A DNA stretch of 64,000 nucleotides from an uncultured Flavobacteriales bacterium (GCA_905479915.1 CAJQOH010000006.1:17446-81445), one strand, 5' to 3'. Positions 40,634 through 50,377 are shown, counted from the stretch's first letter. A program made the numbers and translations. Notes: generated from the sequence alone by a model not told the origin.

Positions 40634-41903
40634 TTATCTTCATTTTTATAAGTTTCTTATAATACTTTAACAATGGGAATGTAGATATAAATATAAATAA
40701 TCCACTAATAAAATAGGCCCATGTTATGTTGTCATTTTCTGTAAAGAAGGTTAGAGAGAATAGAATGATAAAGGTAAAACGTGTCAATACGTTTAGTGTC
40801 TGGAACACGCTGCCTGTTCTTCCAATAATGTTGTTTGGAACATTGTTGAAGAGATAAGTAACCCTTAATACTCTTGTTCCGGCATTTGTTAAACCTAAAA
40901 TGAAACAAACAAATATTAAGATGGCCGAGCTTTGTGTAAATGCTGTTAGTTCAAACATAACAACACTAATAAACATCATAATAATAACTGCTTTAACAGT
41001 ATTTGTGTTTTTAAATACCCACCGAATCCCTATCCCAGAAAGCATTGCTCCAACTGCATACAATGTTTTAGCTCCAGCATAAACGGCAGAGTTAGCTTCT
41101 AAGTGTACGTTTATATAAGTCGGCATTAATTGATGAATGTGTATCAAAAACATTGCAAATATGGCATAAGAGGCTAAACCGAAATGGAACAATAAAGGGT
41201 GTTTTTTTAAGAAGTTTGCACCTTGTTTTAATCTTGAGAAAACAGAACCGAGATCTACTTTTTCTTTAGCAACTGGGGTATATTTAATAAATAGTATTAA
41301 AAAGAAAGCTATCGCATAAGTGCAAGCATCCATTAAAAATATTTCATGAATAGACCATGCTTCTAATTTAAAATTAATAACTCCTGCTAGGCCTATATCA
41401 CTTAAGAGTTGTTGATCAACTCCTGTAATTAGTATGGCTGCAAAAGCACCTGAAATAACACTGGTAGCTTGTCCTTGAACCTCTATAAAGGAGTTCATTT
41501 TTCCGTAGTTTTCCTTTTCGCTTATTTCTTGTCCGAAAGCATAGAGTGTAGGGTAGTGAACGTTATAGATAAATAGAGTTGTACAAAAAACAAGACCTAT
41601 TAAAACCATTGGAACCTCTGAGTAATAAAAACCACTAGCCGCAATTGATCCAATAATTAATGCACCTATAGCTGATATCAATAAGAAAATATTTTTTCTT
41701 GGGTATCTGTCGATTAATGTTCCAACATACAATCCCCAAAACAAAGTTAAAAAGGTTGCAACAGCGTATATTGCACCAAAGGTAGAGCTGGCATTTAAGA
41801 TGTCAGAGAAGTACCATGGTATAGCTAACATGCTTATTCCTTGTGCAAATCCAGAAACGGCATTAGCAGTTAGTAATAAATATAGAGCACTTTTGTTTTG
41901 CAT
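40626..41903 (-). CDS. Major facilitator superfamily transporter
   Basis: 425 residues with 12 predicted helices. N-terminal ANAVSGFAQGISMLAIPWYF, and the A-like motif GTLIDRYPRKNIFLL between helices 2 and 3. The loop DNA-binding-free layout is of drug/metabolite MFS exporters. Substrate unknown. Overlaps the downstream DASS gene by 8 bases and diverges from recX with 34 bases between starts. Confidence 0.88.
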   Translation of the reverse strand: MQNKSALYLLLTANAVSGFAQGISMLAIPWYFSDILNASSTFGAIYAVATFLTLFWGLYVGTLIDRYPRKNIFLLISAIGALIIGSIAASGFYYSEVPMVLIGLVFCTTLFIYNVHYPTLYAFGQEISEKENYGKMNSFIEVQGQATSVISGAFAAILITGVDQQLLSDIGLAGVINFKLEAWSIHEIFLMDACTYAIAFFLILFIKYTPVAKEKVDLGSVFSRLKQGANFLKKHPLLFHFGLASYAIFAMFLIHIHQLMPTYINVHLEANSAVYAGAKTLYAVGAMLSGIGIRWVFKNTNTVKAVIIMMFISVVMFELTAFTQSSAILIFVCFILGLTNAGTRVLRVTYLFNNVPNNIIGRTGSVFQTLNVLTRFTFIILFSLTFFTENDNITWAYFISGLFIFISTFPLLKYYKKLIKMKINE

Positions 41904-41937
41904 TGATTATTTTTGAAGGGATAAAGGTAGTTGATTA

Positions 41938-42429
41938 ATGTCCAAGTTTTATAAAAATATGTCCTTTGATAAAGGAGTACAAAAAGCAATGAGGTATTGT
42001 TCTTTTCAAGAGCGTTGTCAGTTAGACTTAACCAATCGTTTTAAGGCTTGGAATGTTGAAGAAAAGAATTGGGATAGAATTTTAGATTATTTGATTGCTG
42101 AAAATTTCCTTAATGAAAAACGTTATGTAGAAGCTTTTGTACGTGGAAAGTTTGTGATGAAGAAGTGGGGTAAGAATAAAATTAAAATGGGCTTAGTTGC
42201 CAAGCGTGTTTTTAATGAAGGAGAATTCGATAAAGTTTTTAATGAAGAGATTGATGAGGAGGATTATTTAAAAACAATAGCTGAATTAATAGAAAAGAAG
42301 AGGATGTTAATTGTGGAAGAGGATGAATTTAAAAAAAGAGACAAGCTTTATCGTTACATGTTGTCTAAGGGGTATGAATCCGAATTGGTAGTAAAAGAGC
42401 TCAATAGATTAAATATTGGTGAGGAATAG
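41938..42429 (+). CDS. recX: Regulatory protein RecX
   Basis: 163 residues, the usual RecX size. Three-helix repeats are visible: RYCSFQERCQLDLTNRFKAW, LDYLIAENFLNEKRYVEAFVRGKF, and KIKMGLVAKRVF; the end has YRYMLSKGYESELVVKEL. RecX binds RecA and limits filament growth. No recA gene is adjacent. ATG 41938 used; MSFDKG at 41959 is another possible start. Confidence 0.9.
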   Translation: MSKFYKNMSFDKGVQKAMRYCSFQERCQLDLTNRFKAWNVEEKNWDRILDYLIAENFLNEKRYVEAFVRGKFVMKKWGKNKIKMGLVAKRVFNEGEFDKVFNEEIDEEDYLKTIAELIEKKRMLIVEEDEFKKRDKLYRYMLSKGYESELVVKELNRLNIGEE

Positions 42430-42990
42430 CTATCTAAGAAATTCACGTTCTTTTATTACTTCATAACCAAAAAGCCCTTGACAAATGGTAACTCTTAAAA
42501 ACTTTTTTTGATTAATTTGGTAAGTGTCAGTTTCCGTTAGCTCTACTATTTTAGGTTCTTGAGAGAAAAAGTTATTTTCTAAAACAACTCCTATTGATTT
42601 GTAGTTTAATTCTCCTTCAATATAAATTTTTTCAATTTTATATTCATGAGTATGTGGATCGTTAGCAAATGCGAAATTGAGCAATAAAAACAATCCTGTT
42701 AAGAAAGGGCATAATCCTACAATATTGAAAATGATGACTTCATATTTTATGAAGTGAAACCATTTTTGATAATATTTAATAGGGATTAGAAAGCCAACAA
42801 CACCAAAAAAGGTAATTATTTTTGATAGTTCATAAATGTTCAGAAGGGTAATGGAATAAAAACCAATACAAAGTATAACACCACTGAATAACCCAACAAC
42901 AGCAAGTGTTAAGTATCGAAGACTTCTATCTTTTTTAGAATTGTAATGATCTGAAGACTTACTCGTTTTATTTTTTTGTAAGGTATCCAC
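42430..42990 (-). CDS. Hypothetical four-helix membrane protein
   Basis: 186 residues. A charged start (KNKTSKSSDHYNSKKDRS), then three to four hydrophobic segments (about 28-48, 55-70, 82-102). A soluble C-terminal part follows with YKIEKIYIEGELNYKSIGVV, RVTICQGLFGYEVIKE. No known family. It follows the MBL gene by eight bases on the minus strand, and directly abuts the recX stop. Confidence 0.6.
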   Translation of the reverse strand: MDTLQKNKTSKSSDHYNSKKDRSLRYLTLAVVGLFSGVILCIGFYSITLLNIYELSKIITFFGVVGFLIPIKYYQKWFHFIKYEVIIFNIVGLCPFLTGLFLLLNFAFANDPHTHEYKIEKIYIEGELNYKSIGVVLENNFFSQEPKIVELTETDTYQINQKKFLRVTICQGLFGYEVIKEREFLR

Positions 42991-42998
42991 CAGTTCTT

Positions 42999-43640
42999 TT
43001 ACTGATTTAAGAACGGATTGTTACTTTTTTCAAAACCAACTGTTGTACTAGGACCATGTCCTGTGTAAATTTCATAATCTTCTGGAAGCGTTAAAAGTTT
43101 TGTTTTAATGCTTGTAATTAACGTTTCATAATCTCCACCAGGCAAATCTGTTCTTCCAATACTTCCTCTAAATAAAACATCTCCGTTTATAACAAATTTA
43201 TCTTCATGGCTAACAAAAACAATGTGTCCAGCACTATGTCCGGGAGTAAATAAAACACTTAATTCAGCGTTTCCGAATTTAACAATGTCATTTTCTTTAA
43301 GTAGCCTAGTTGGTTCTGGCGATTTATCTACATTAAATCCAAAAGTGTGTCCATATTCTGGAGTAGCATGTAGTGTTGGTAAATCCTTTTCATGCATTTC
43401 TAAACCAATGTTATATTTAGTAGCAACAAAATTATTACCCAATATATGATCAATATGACAATGGGTGTTAAGAAGCTTAACAGGGGTCAGCTCATTTTCA
43501 GTAATAAAGTTGGCCAATACCTGTTGTTCTTCATTGCTATAACAACCAGGATCAATAATTACACATTCTTTTGTACTATCATAAAGGATGTAGGTGTTTT
43601 CTTGAAATCCATTAAAAGTGAAATAATGTATGTTAATCAT
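42999..43640 (-). CDS. MBL-fold metallo-hydrolase (glyoxalase II-like)
   Basis: About 213 residues from ATG 43640 (MINIHYFTFNGFQENTYILY), the usual start form for this subgroup; an upstream ATG at 43688 adds 16 poor residues. The metal-site motif HCHIDH is in NTHCHIDHILGN. More ligands are H in TPGHSAGHIVFV, D in INGDVLF, and H near YTGHGPST. Zn/Fe-dependent hydrolase of thioesters, likely of S-acyl glutathione-like or bacillithiol-like substrates. Confidence 0.9.
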   Translation of the reverse strand: MINIHYFTFNGFQENTYILYDSTKECVIIDPGCYSNEEQQVLANFITENELTPVKLLNTHCHIDHILGNNFVATKYNIGLEMHEKDLPTLHATPEYGHTFGFNVDKSPEPTRLLKENDIVKFGNAELSVLFTPGHSAGHIVFVSHEDKFVINGDVLFRGSIGRTDLPGGDYETLITSIKTKLLTLPEDYEIYTGHGPSTTVGFEKSNNPFLNQ

Positions 43641-43727
43641 AGTTGTAATGTTGGTTTTTATAGGTGTAAAAGTATCTAGAATACTCATAAAATAACTATT
43701 TTTACAGATAAACTTTATTTCAAAAAG

Positions 43728-46700
43728 ATTAAAAATTTATCGAATTATATCATCCTTTTTTTATTGGGGCTAGGAGCTTTCCTTTATACTGATAATCTGA
43801 ATGCACAGTTTTACAATGGAACAGACGTAGGATTTGGTAAAAACAGAGTACAGTACGATTATTTTGAATGGAAATACTATAGGTATTCTCAATACGAGAC
43901 TTATTTTTATACAGGAGGAAAAGAGTTGGCAATCTATACTGCAAAAGTTGCTCGTAAACATATTCATGATCAGGAAGAATTTTTTGAATATGATTTACAC
44001 GATAAAATTCAATTTATCATCTACAACAAACAATCTCACTTTAAACAAAGTAATGTCGGTTTAAGTCTAGAGAATGGAGAGTTAGGAGGAATAACCAATA
44101 TTATGGGTTCTAAGGTTTACATTTATTTTGATGGAGATCATGATGAGTTTGACCGCCAGATTAGAGAAGGAATAGCTCAGGTTTTGGTTAATCAACAGTT
44201 GTACGGTGCCAATTGGAGACAAGTATTAAAAAATTCTAGTTTGATGTCTATACCTGAATGGTACCAAAAAGGGTTAACATCTTATATCTCAAAAAAATGG
44301 AGTCCGGAAATCGAAAATAGTGTGAGGGATGGCATTACCTCAGGTAAGTATAAAAAGTTTAATAGGTTATCTGATAAAGATGCTATTATAGCAGGGCATT
44401 CTTTATGGTCTTATGTTATAGATACTTATGGAGAGTCTGTTATCCCTAATATTCTATACATGACAAGAATTACGCAAAGTGTAGAAAAAGGATTCTTATA
44501 TGTGTTGGGTGTATCTATGAAAAGCTTAACCAAAGAATGGAAGAGTTATTATGAGAAAGAGTACAATGAGTTTGCGAAAAGTGATGAAGAAGAGTATCTA
44601 AAAAAAGAATTATTTAAAATTAGAAAAAGGAGAAATTACTCTGAGTTTAAGATGAGTCCTGATGGTAATAATTTTGCTTACGTAACTAATCAGCTAGGGC
44701 AGTATAAAGTTTATATCTACTATAAAGATAACGACAAAAAATATAAGATATATAAAAAAGAATTTAAATTGGATAGGATAAACGACCATTCTTATCCTAT
44801 TTTAGAATGGCACCCTTCAAGTGAAGTTTTAGCTTTTGTTACTGAAGAAAAAGGTGCTTTGTTGATGCATTATTTTGATATTAATTCTGGAGGTGTTCAA
44901 GTTAAGGCATTGTATAATTTAGAAAAAGTTACGGCAATGGATTATTCTGATAATGGTAAAGAAATGGTGTTATCTGGAGTTTATAAAGGTCAATCTGATT
45001 TGTATTTGTATTATGTTGGACCAAACTCTCAAAAACAATTAACGAATGATGTTTATGATGATTTGTCACCTCGGTTTATTGAGAATTCAACAAAAATTGC
45101 GTTTACATCAAATCGAACATCAGATTCTTTAGGATATCAGCCAAATGATTCTGAATTGTTTATGAATCAAAAGGACGTTTGGATTTTGGATTATCAAAGT
45201 GAAGAAAAGACATTGGCTCAGGTTACTAAGACTCCCAATTTTTCTGAAAAACTACCTGTAGGTATAGATTCTATGCTCTACTATTTAGGTGAGGATGAAA
45301 ATGTTTTGGCAAGATATAGTGCAGTAAAGGATAGCTTCATTACACATATTGATACATCGATACATTATTATCGTTTCTATGATGCGAAACCCGCAACTAG
45401 TTTTTACAATAGAGGATTATTAGAGCATAATATTAATCCGCAAGGAGATTATACTGAAATTCTTAAAGATGATTATAAATATCATCTGATGGTTCGAAAT
45501 CTGAGTGAAAAGCCTGAGCTAAAAACAGGAAATATATTAATTGTAGATTCAACAGATAGTCCTGTTGAAAATAACGAGGTAGTTAAATCAAATGCACCTA
45601 TTCCTTTAAAATCGTCACTAATTCCAAAAGATACTACTCAAAATACCTTAATTAACATTAATAATTATGTTTTTGAGAGTGAGAAAGGTGAAATACAACG
45701 CAATGCTGTAGTGATAGGGAATGAACCTGAAGCAGTACCTGATACTATTTGGGAAGAATTCAAAATTCCGAATCAGAGAAACTACAACATGTCTTTCTTT
45801 AATGATAATTCGGCATTAAAAATGAGTAACTCTTTTGTTAATGCTGAGTATCAACAATTTACAGGAGGTCCTTATGTTAGCCCAGGGTTAGGAGCATTGA
45901 TAAAATTTGCAACTATAGATTTGTTTGAAGACCATAAAATTTACGGAGGGGTAAGGTTGTCTTCTGCTACTCGAGAGTATTTCATGACCTATCAAAATTT
46001 AGAAAGAAGGACAGATAAAGAATATACATTCTCTAGAACAACATCTAATAGTAATAGTAATGTTGGCCCTGTTGGATTATCTACCAACTCCTTAAAATAT
46101 TCTCTTAAATATCCTTTTAGTGAAGTTTCTAGTATTAGAGGAACATTGATTGGAAGAAATGATAACGTTGTTGTTAAGTCAACGAATGAATTTACATTAA
46201 ACTTTGGGAATCAAAGAGAGTATAGAGCTGTTGGTAAGTTGGCTTTTGTATTTGATAATACTAGAAATAAAATGACCAATATTTATTATGGAACTAAATT
46301 TAAAATATTTGGAGAGTATTATCAAGAATTAGGAGATGGTTCATTTGCATCTGTCAATAATCAGTTTCATGATGATGGAAGGATAAAAGGAAAGGGGAAT
46401 GGCATTAACGGAAATATGCAGGTAGTAGGTTTAGACTTAAGACATTCACAAAAAATTAGTAGAGAGTTGGTTTGGGTAAATCGTATTGCAGCGAGTTCTT
46501 CTTTCGGATTTGAAAAGTTAATCTATTATTTGGGAAGTACTGATGATTGGATACCAATAGGTCAAGAACAATTCATTAATTCCGATGATGTTAATCCAAG
46601 AGGTTTAAATTATCGATACCATGCTTTAGCAGCGAATATGAGAGGGTTCCCTCAAAATATAAGACGAGGAACTAACTTTGCTGTTTTTAATAGTGAACTA

Positions 46701-47060
46701 AGGTTTCCTGTTTTTAAATATTTTATTAAAAGACCAATTCGATCTAAGTTTATCAAGAATTTCCAAGTAATTGCATTTGGAGATGTAGGTTCTGCATGGA
46801 ATGGTTGGGATCCTTGGGGTAAAGAAAACTCGGTTGATGAGGATAACTATGTTGATGGTAGTTTTAATCCGGCCCTAAATGATTATTCAATTGAGGTGAC
46901 TGTTTCTAAAAGAATTGACCCTATTGTGGCCGGTTATGGATTTGGGGTTAGAACAACTTTATTGGGTTACTTTTTAAGATTGGATTGGGCTTGGGGAGTT
47001 GAAGATGGGTACACGAAAGAAAAACCAATATTTTATTTATCACTTAGTTTAGACATATAA
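43728..47060 (+). CDS. Hybrid protein: peptidase-MA-like + TolB propeller + Omp85-like barrel
   Basis: About 1110 residues. N-terminal signal peptide KNLSNYIILFLLGLGAF...NAQF is encoded upstream of the first TTG (43764), so that TTG cannot be the true start. No in-frame ATG or GTG exists; ATT at 43728 is my best guess. Then a peptidase-MA-like part: the HExxH site is replaced by REGIAQVL, but IPEWYQKGLTSYI is kept, so it is probably inactive. TolB/PD40 blades follow (FKMSPDGNNFAYVTN, SPRFIENSTKIAFTSNR). The C-terminal 350 residues resemble an Omp85/surface-antigen barrel with MRGFPQNIRRGTNFAVF and AFGDVGSAWNGWDPW, ending in SLSLDI. Probably an outer-membrane assembly or transport factor. It lies two bases before tauE-like and M20 genes. 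Confidence 0.75.
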   Translation: MKNLSNYIILFLLGLGAFLYTDNLNAQFYNGTDVGFGKNRVQYDYFEWKYYRYSQYETYFYTGGKELAIYTAKVARKHIHDQEEFFEYDLHDKIQFIIYNKQSHFKQSNVGLSLENGELGGITNIMGSKVYIYFDGDHDEFDRQIREGIAQVLVNQQLYGANWRQVLKNSSLMSIPEWYQKGLTSYISKKWSPEIENSVRDGITSGKYKKFNRLSDKDAIIAGHSLWSYVIDTYGESVIPNILYMTRITQSVEKGFLYVLGVSMKSLTKEWKSYYEKEYNEFAKSDEEEYLKKELFKIRKRRNYSEFKMSPDGNNFAYVTNQLGQYKVYIYYKDNDKKYKIYKKEFKLDRINDHSYPILEWHPSSEVLAFVTEEKGALLMHYFDINSGGVQVKALYNLEKVTAMDYSDNGKEMVLSGVYKGQSDLYLYYVGPNSQKQLTNDVYDDLSPRFIENSTKIAFTSNRTSDSLGYQPNDSELFMNQKDVWILDYQSEEKTLAQVTKTPNFSEKLPVGIDSMLYYLGEDENVLARYSAVKDSFITHIDTSIHYYRFYDAKPATSFYNRGLLEHNINPQGDYTEILKDDYKYHLMVRNLSEKPELKTGNILIVDSTDSPVENNEVVKSNAPIPLKSSLIPKDTTQNTLININNYVFESEKGEIQRNAVVIGNEPEAVPDTIWEEFKIPNQRNYNMSFFNDNSALKMSNSFVNAEYQQFTGGPYVSPGLGALIKFATIDLFEDHKIYGGVRLSSATREYFMTYQNLERRTDKEYTFSRTTSNSNSNVGPVGLSTNSLKYSLKYPFSEVSSIRGTLIGRNDNVVVKSTNEFTLNFGNQREYRAVGKLAFVFDNTRNKMTNIYYGTKFKIFGEYYQELGDGSFASVNNQFHDDGRIKGKGNGINGNMQVVGLDLRHSQKISRELVWVNRIAASSSFGFEKLIYYLGSTDDWIPIGQEQFINSDDVNPRGLNYRYHALAANMRGFPQNIRRGTNFAVFNSELRFPVFKYFIKRPIRSKFIKNFQVIAFGDVGSAWNGWDPWGKENSVDEDNYVDGSFNPALNDYSIEVTVSKRIDPIVAGYGFGVRTTLLGYFLRLDWAWGVEDGYTKEKPIFYLSLSLDI

Positions 47061-47062
47061 GT

Positions 47063-47437
47063 ATGAGTACAACAACATTATTAATTCTAGTTGCAATAGG
47101 TCTTATTGCTGGTATTGCATCGGGTATGGTAGGAATAGGAGGGGGATTGATCATTGTACCATCATTGGTATATTGTTTAGGTTTAACACAATTTGAAGCA
47201 CAAGGAACAAGTGTAGCTACATTACTATTACCTATAGGGATTTTAGCAGCTTATAATTATCATCAAGCAGATGTTATACAATGGAAATATGCGTTGATAA
47301 TTGCATTGACTTTTATTGTTGGAGGCTATGTGGGATCTAAGCTGACACTTAATTTTTTAAGTGAATCTACAGTTAAGAAAGTATTTGGTATTATTATGCT
47401 TGTTGGAGCTATTAAAATGATATTTTTCTCAAAGTAA
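47063..47437 (+). CDS. Half-size TauE/SafE (TSUP) family permease
   Basis: 124 residues with about four membrane helices and one TauE/SafE repeat: IAGIASGMVGIGGGLIIVPSLVY and EAQGTSVATLLLPIGILAA. Full-length TSUP proteins have two such repeats; half-size forms likely dimerise. Family members export sulfite, sulfoacetate or other C2 sulfonates. Two-base gaps on both sides point to coupled translation. Confidence 0.85.
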   Translation: MSTTTLLILVAIGLIAGIASGMVGIGGGLIIVPSLVYCLGLTQFEAQGTSVATLLLPIGILAAYNYHQADVIQWKYALIIALTFIVGGYVGSKLTLNFLSESTVKKVFGIIMLVGAIKMIFFSK

Positions 47438-47439
47438 TT

Positions 47440-48630
47440 ATGGAAGAACTGTTAAGTATTATAAAGTCTAAAGCAGCATCTTATAAAGATGAAGTAATTG
47501 CTATTCGAAGACATATTCATCAACACCCAGAGTTATCTTTTCAAGAGTATAACACTTCTAAATTTGTTTGTTCTAAATTGGATGAGTTTGGAATAACGTA
47601 TGAGGCTGGAATGGTAGAAACTGGTGTTGTCGGTTTGATTAAAGGAAACAATCCAGAGAGTAGGGTTGTTGCGCTTAGAGCTGATTTAGATGCGTTACCA
47701 ATAAAGGAAGAAAATGAGGTGCCCTATAAGTCTATTAATGAAGGAGTAATGCATGCTTGCGGGCATGATGTTCATACCTCTTCCTTGTTAGGGGCTGCTA
47801 AAATATTAAATGAAGTTAAAGATCAATTTGAAGGAACGGTTAAGTTAATTTTTCAGCCCGGAGAAGAGAGACTCCCTGGAGGAGCTTCTTTAATGATTAA
47901 GGAAGGTGTTCTAGAAAATCCTGAACCTAATGCTATTATTGGTCAACATGTTTACCCACAGTTAGAGGCTGGGAAAGTTGGTTTTAAAAGTGGGATGTAT
48001 ATGGCTTCTACCGATGAACTATTTATGACTGTAAAAGGGAAAGGCGGGCATGCTGCTTTGCCACATTTAAATGTTGATCCTGTATTAATTACAGCGCATA
48101 TATTAACTGCTTTACAACAGGTTGTTAGTAGAATGAGTCATCCAACAGCACCAACGGTATTGTCTTTTGGTAAAATGATAGCAGATGGAGCTACCAATAT
48201 TATTCCTGATAAAGTAGAATTAGAAGGTACTTTTAGAGCTATGAATGAAGAGTGGCGAGCTGAAGCTCATGTAAAGATGAAGAACATGGCAGAGTCTATA
48301 GCTAAAAGTATGGGAGGAGAATGTGAGTTTAAAATATTGAAAGGATATCCATTTTTGGTTAATGATGAAGAACTTACTAATAATGCAAAAGAATCTGCTA
48401 TTGAATTTTTAGGGAATGAAAATGTAATTGATTTAGACCTTAGAATGACTGCTGAAGATTTTGCCTATTTTTCTCAGAAAAAACCATCTTGTTTTTACCG
48501 ATTAGGAATTAAAAATGAAGCTGAAAATATTAGCTCAGGTTTGCACACTTCTACATTCAATATAGATGAAAACGCAATAGAAACATCAATAGGGTTAATG
48601 GCTTGGTTGACTATTAAAGAGTTAAATTAA
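47440..48630 (+). CDS. M20-family metal-dependent amidohydrolase (N-acyl amino acid / hippurate type)
   Basis: 396 residues, normal for the family. Motifs: RRHIHQHPELSFQE, VALRADLDALPI, VMHACGHDVHTSSLLGAA (Cys and His metal ligands), FQPGEERLPGGA (Glu pair), IGQHVYP, and the dimerisation part KGKGGHAALP. DLRMTAEDFAYF is a late ligand region. It removes acyl groups from N-acyl amino acids. Substrate class inferred from family. Confidence 0.92.
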   Translation: MEELLSIIKSKAASYKDEVIAIRRHIHQHPELSFQEYNTSKFVCSKLDEFGITYEAGMVETGVVGLIKGNNPESRVVALRADLDALPIKEENEVPYKSINEGVMHACGHDVHTSSLLGAAKILNEVKDQFEGTVKLIFQPGEERLPGGASLMIKEGVLENPEPNAIIGQHVYPQLEAGKVGFKSGMYMASTDELFMTVKGKGGHAALPHLNVDPVLITAHILTALQQVVSRMSHPTAPTVLSFGKMIADGATNIIPDKVELEGTFRAMNEEWRAEAHVKMKNMAESIAKSMGGECEFKILKGYPFLVNDEELTNNAKESAIEFLGNENVIDLDLRMTAEDFAYFSQKKPSCFYRLGIKNEAENISSGLHTSTFNIDENAIETSIGLMAWLTIKELN

Positions 48631-48664
48631 AAAAGCACTTAAATAACTTTAAGTGCTTTTTTAA
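48631..48664. terminator. Bidirectional terminator between the M20 and TPR-like genes
   Basis: AAAAGCACTTAAA pairs with TTTAAGTGCTTTT around TAAC, with T and A runs on both sides. It serves the plus-strand M20 gene and the convergent minus-strand gene at 48684. Confidence 0.85.
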
Positions 48665-48683
48665 TTTATTTATAAAGAGAATA

Positions 48684-49640
48684 TTATTTTCCGTCTTTAG
48701 CTTCTTTTTCTAATCTATCTAACTCATCCTCGTCACTTTTACTTCCGTTTCCTTCAGAGCCTTTTCCATTTTCAATAATCACTTTTCCTTTACGGTCTTT
48801 GTTGTCTGCATCATCTTCATCACTAAAGAATGAACGCATAACTCTGTCCTCTTTAGCAGCTTTTTTAGCAGCAGCTTCTCTTTCAGCAAGAGCTTGTTTA
48901 TCCAATTCGTCTGGATCATATTTTTTAAATACTTCTACTAATTTTTTAGCTTTATCCGCATTGGTGTAATCATTTAAAGTTCCTCTAAATAATTCTTCAG
49001 CCAATAGCATTCCGTGAGCCAATACAGCTGCTGTTGCTTTTGTTGGAACAAAATTTTCATCAATAGCCTTCATCGCCATTGCTAAAGATTTTTTTCCTTC
49101 AACAGAATTTTTAGATTTTATTTCTCCAATTCCTTGCCATAGTAATAATACAGGATCACTAGGTATTCCTCTGAATGCTGCTTTATAGATAGAAGCAGAT
49201 TTTCTATACTTTTCATTTAAGTATAACATTTGACCTAAATTGTTAGAGGTATCTGCTAATTGAACATAGTAGTCTTTAAAATCATCTATCCAGTTATTGT
49301 CATAATATTTAGGAGCTTTTGCATCAACTTTTACGAATTTGTAAAGGTATTTGTGTGCCATTTTTAATGGCTTTGGATATTTAGAGTCTTTTTCTCCAAC
49401 ATCAAATTTCCCTGGTCTTTGAGACATTTCATAATAACTCATTGAAGCATATACATAAATTAAAGGATGCTTCTTATAAGAGTCATTTTGCATTAAGCCT
49501 TCTGCTTTATGTACAACATCTTCATACTTTTCATCAATAAATAGGAAGGTTAGGTCATCTATTTTTTTACCTGCTTTTTGAGCATAAATGCTTGATGAAG
49601 CAAATATTAAAAGGACTATAATTATTTTAAAAGTTCTCAT
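48684..49640 (-). CDS. Exported TPR-like protein with charged C-terminal tail
   Basis: 318 residues; signal peptide (FASSSIYAQ). Helical pairs such as LFIDEKYEDVVHKAEGLM, YLNEKYRKSASIYKAAFRG and WQGIGEIKSKNSVEGKKSL look like tetratricopeptide repeats. The last 70 residues are Lys/Asp/Glu-rich (FSDEDDADNKDRKGK, EDELDRLEKEAK). It probably scaffolds envelope proteins; no partner visible. Confidence 0.62.
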   Translation of the reverse strand: MRTFKIIIVLLIFASSSIYAQKAGKKIDDLTFLFIDEKYEDVVHKAEGLMQNDSYKKHPLIYVYASMSYYEMSQRPGKFDVGEKDSKYPKPLKMAHKYLYKFVKVDAKAPKYYDNNWIDDFKDYYVQLADTSNNLGQMLYLNEKYRKSASIYKAAFRGIPSDPVLLLWQGIGEIKSKNSVEGKKSLAMAMKAIDENFVPTKATAAVLAHGMLLAEELFRGTLNDYTNADKAKKLVEVFKKYDPDELDKQALAEREAAAKKAAKEDRVMRSFFSDEDDADNKDRKGKVIIENGKGSEGNGSKSDEDELDRLEKEAKDGK

Positions 49641-49739
49641 TCGTATAGATTTTAGATCTTAAAATTAAAAATTTACTAGATTAGTTACAAAGATAATGCC
49701 TAATTAATCAAACTATTTTATTTTTGTTAAAAATCGGGT

Positions 49740-50267
49740 ATGGATAATAGGATCAAAATAACTAAGGATAAAGATAGGATAGAAGTAGTAATAAAAGCAT
49801 TTTACGATGCTAAAAAGCAAAAGATGTTATTGGGGTGGATCGCTTTATTTTCGTTGTGTGGCGTTGCAATTATCTCTCAATTTTTTGAAAACTATGATCC
49901 AGCAACTAAAGTGTTTTTTGGTGTTTACGTAGCTTTTTGGTTGTTTTTTGAATTTAAAGTTATCTATGCTTTCAGATGGAGAAAGCATGGAGAGGAAAGA
50001 ATTGTAATAGAAAAAAATGAATTATCTCTGGTAAAATCAATAGGTAGTAGAGGGGTAACACAACATTATAAAATTGAAGAGGTTAAAAAGATTGACTTTT
50101 TTAATGATACGAATGGCGGTTTTATAAAATCAATGAATACATCTTATTGGAACATTAATAAATATCATCTAGTCTTACAACTTGAAAATACAAAAGTTCC
50201 TTTTGCTATAGATATTGAAAATAAAGATGCAAAGCACATTCTTAAAGAATTAAGGAAATTTCAATAA
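49740..50267 (+). CDS. Membrane protein with PH-like C-terminal domain
   Basis: 175 residues. Two membrane helices (about 30-50 and 59-80) after a basic-acidic start, then a beta-rich domain RIVIEKNELSLVKSIGSRG, VTQHYKIEEVKKIDFFND, KYHLVLQLENTKVPFAI. This resembles bacterial PH/DUF-type membrane proteins. It shares one base (TAATG) with a 36-residue gene downstream. Confidence 0.62.
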   Translation: MDNRIKITKDKDRIEVVIKAFYDAKKQKMLLGWIALFSLCGVAIISQFFENYDPATKVFFGVYVAFWLFFEFKVIYAFRWRKHGEERIVIEKNELSLVKSIGSRGVTQHYKIEEVKKIDFFNDTNGGFIKSMNTSYWNINKYHLVLQLENTKVPFAIDIENKDAKHILKELRKFQ

Positions 50268-50377
50268 TGAAAGACTTTTTTATTCTTTGTAAAAAGTATT
50301 CAAACTACTTTGTAGACTTTTGGCAGTATTTAGCCATTATTATCCTTTTTGTAATAGGAGCAGTTCTTTTTCTTTAA
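50267..50377 (+). CDS. 36-residue single-pass membrane micro-protein
   Basis: ATG at 50267 overlaps the upstream TAA by one base (TAATG), a typical re-initiation junction. The product starts MKDFFILCKKYSNYFVDF and ends in the membrane helix YLAIIILFVIGAVLFL. Three aromatic residues and a positive inside end fit a small membrane protein. It ends overlapping the CaiB gene's stop by four bases. Translation coupling suggests a partner of the 49740 protein. Confidence 0.5.
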   Translation: MKDFFILCKKYSNYFVDFWQYLAIIILFVIGAVLFL

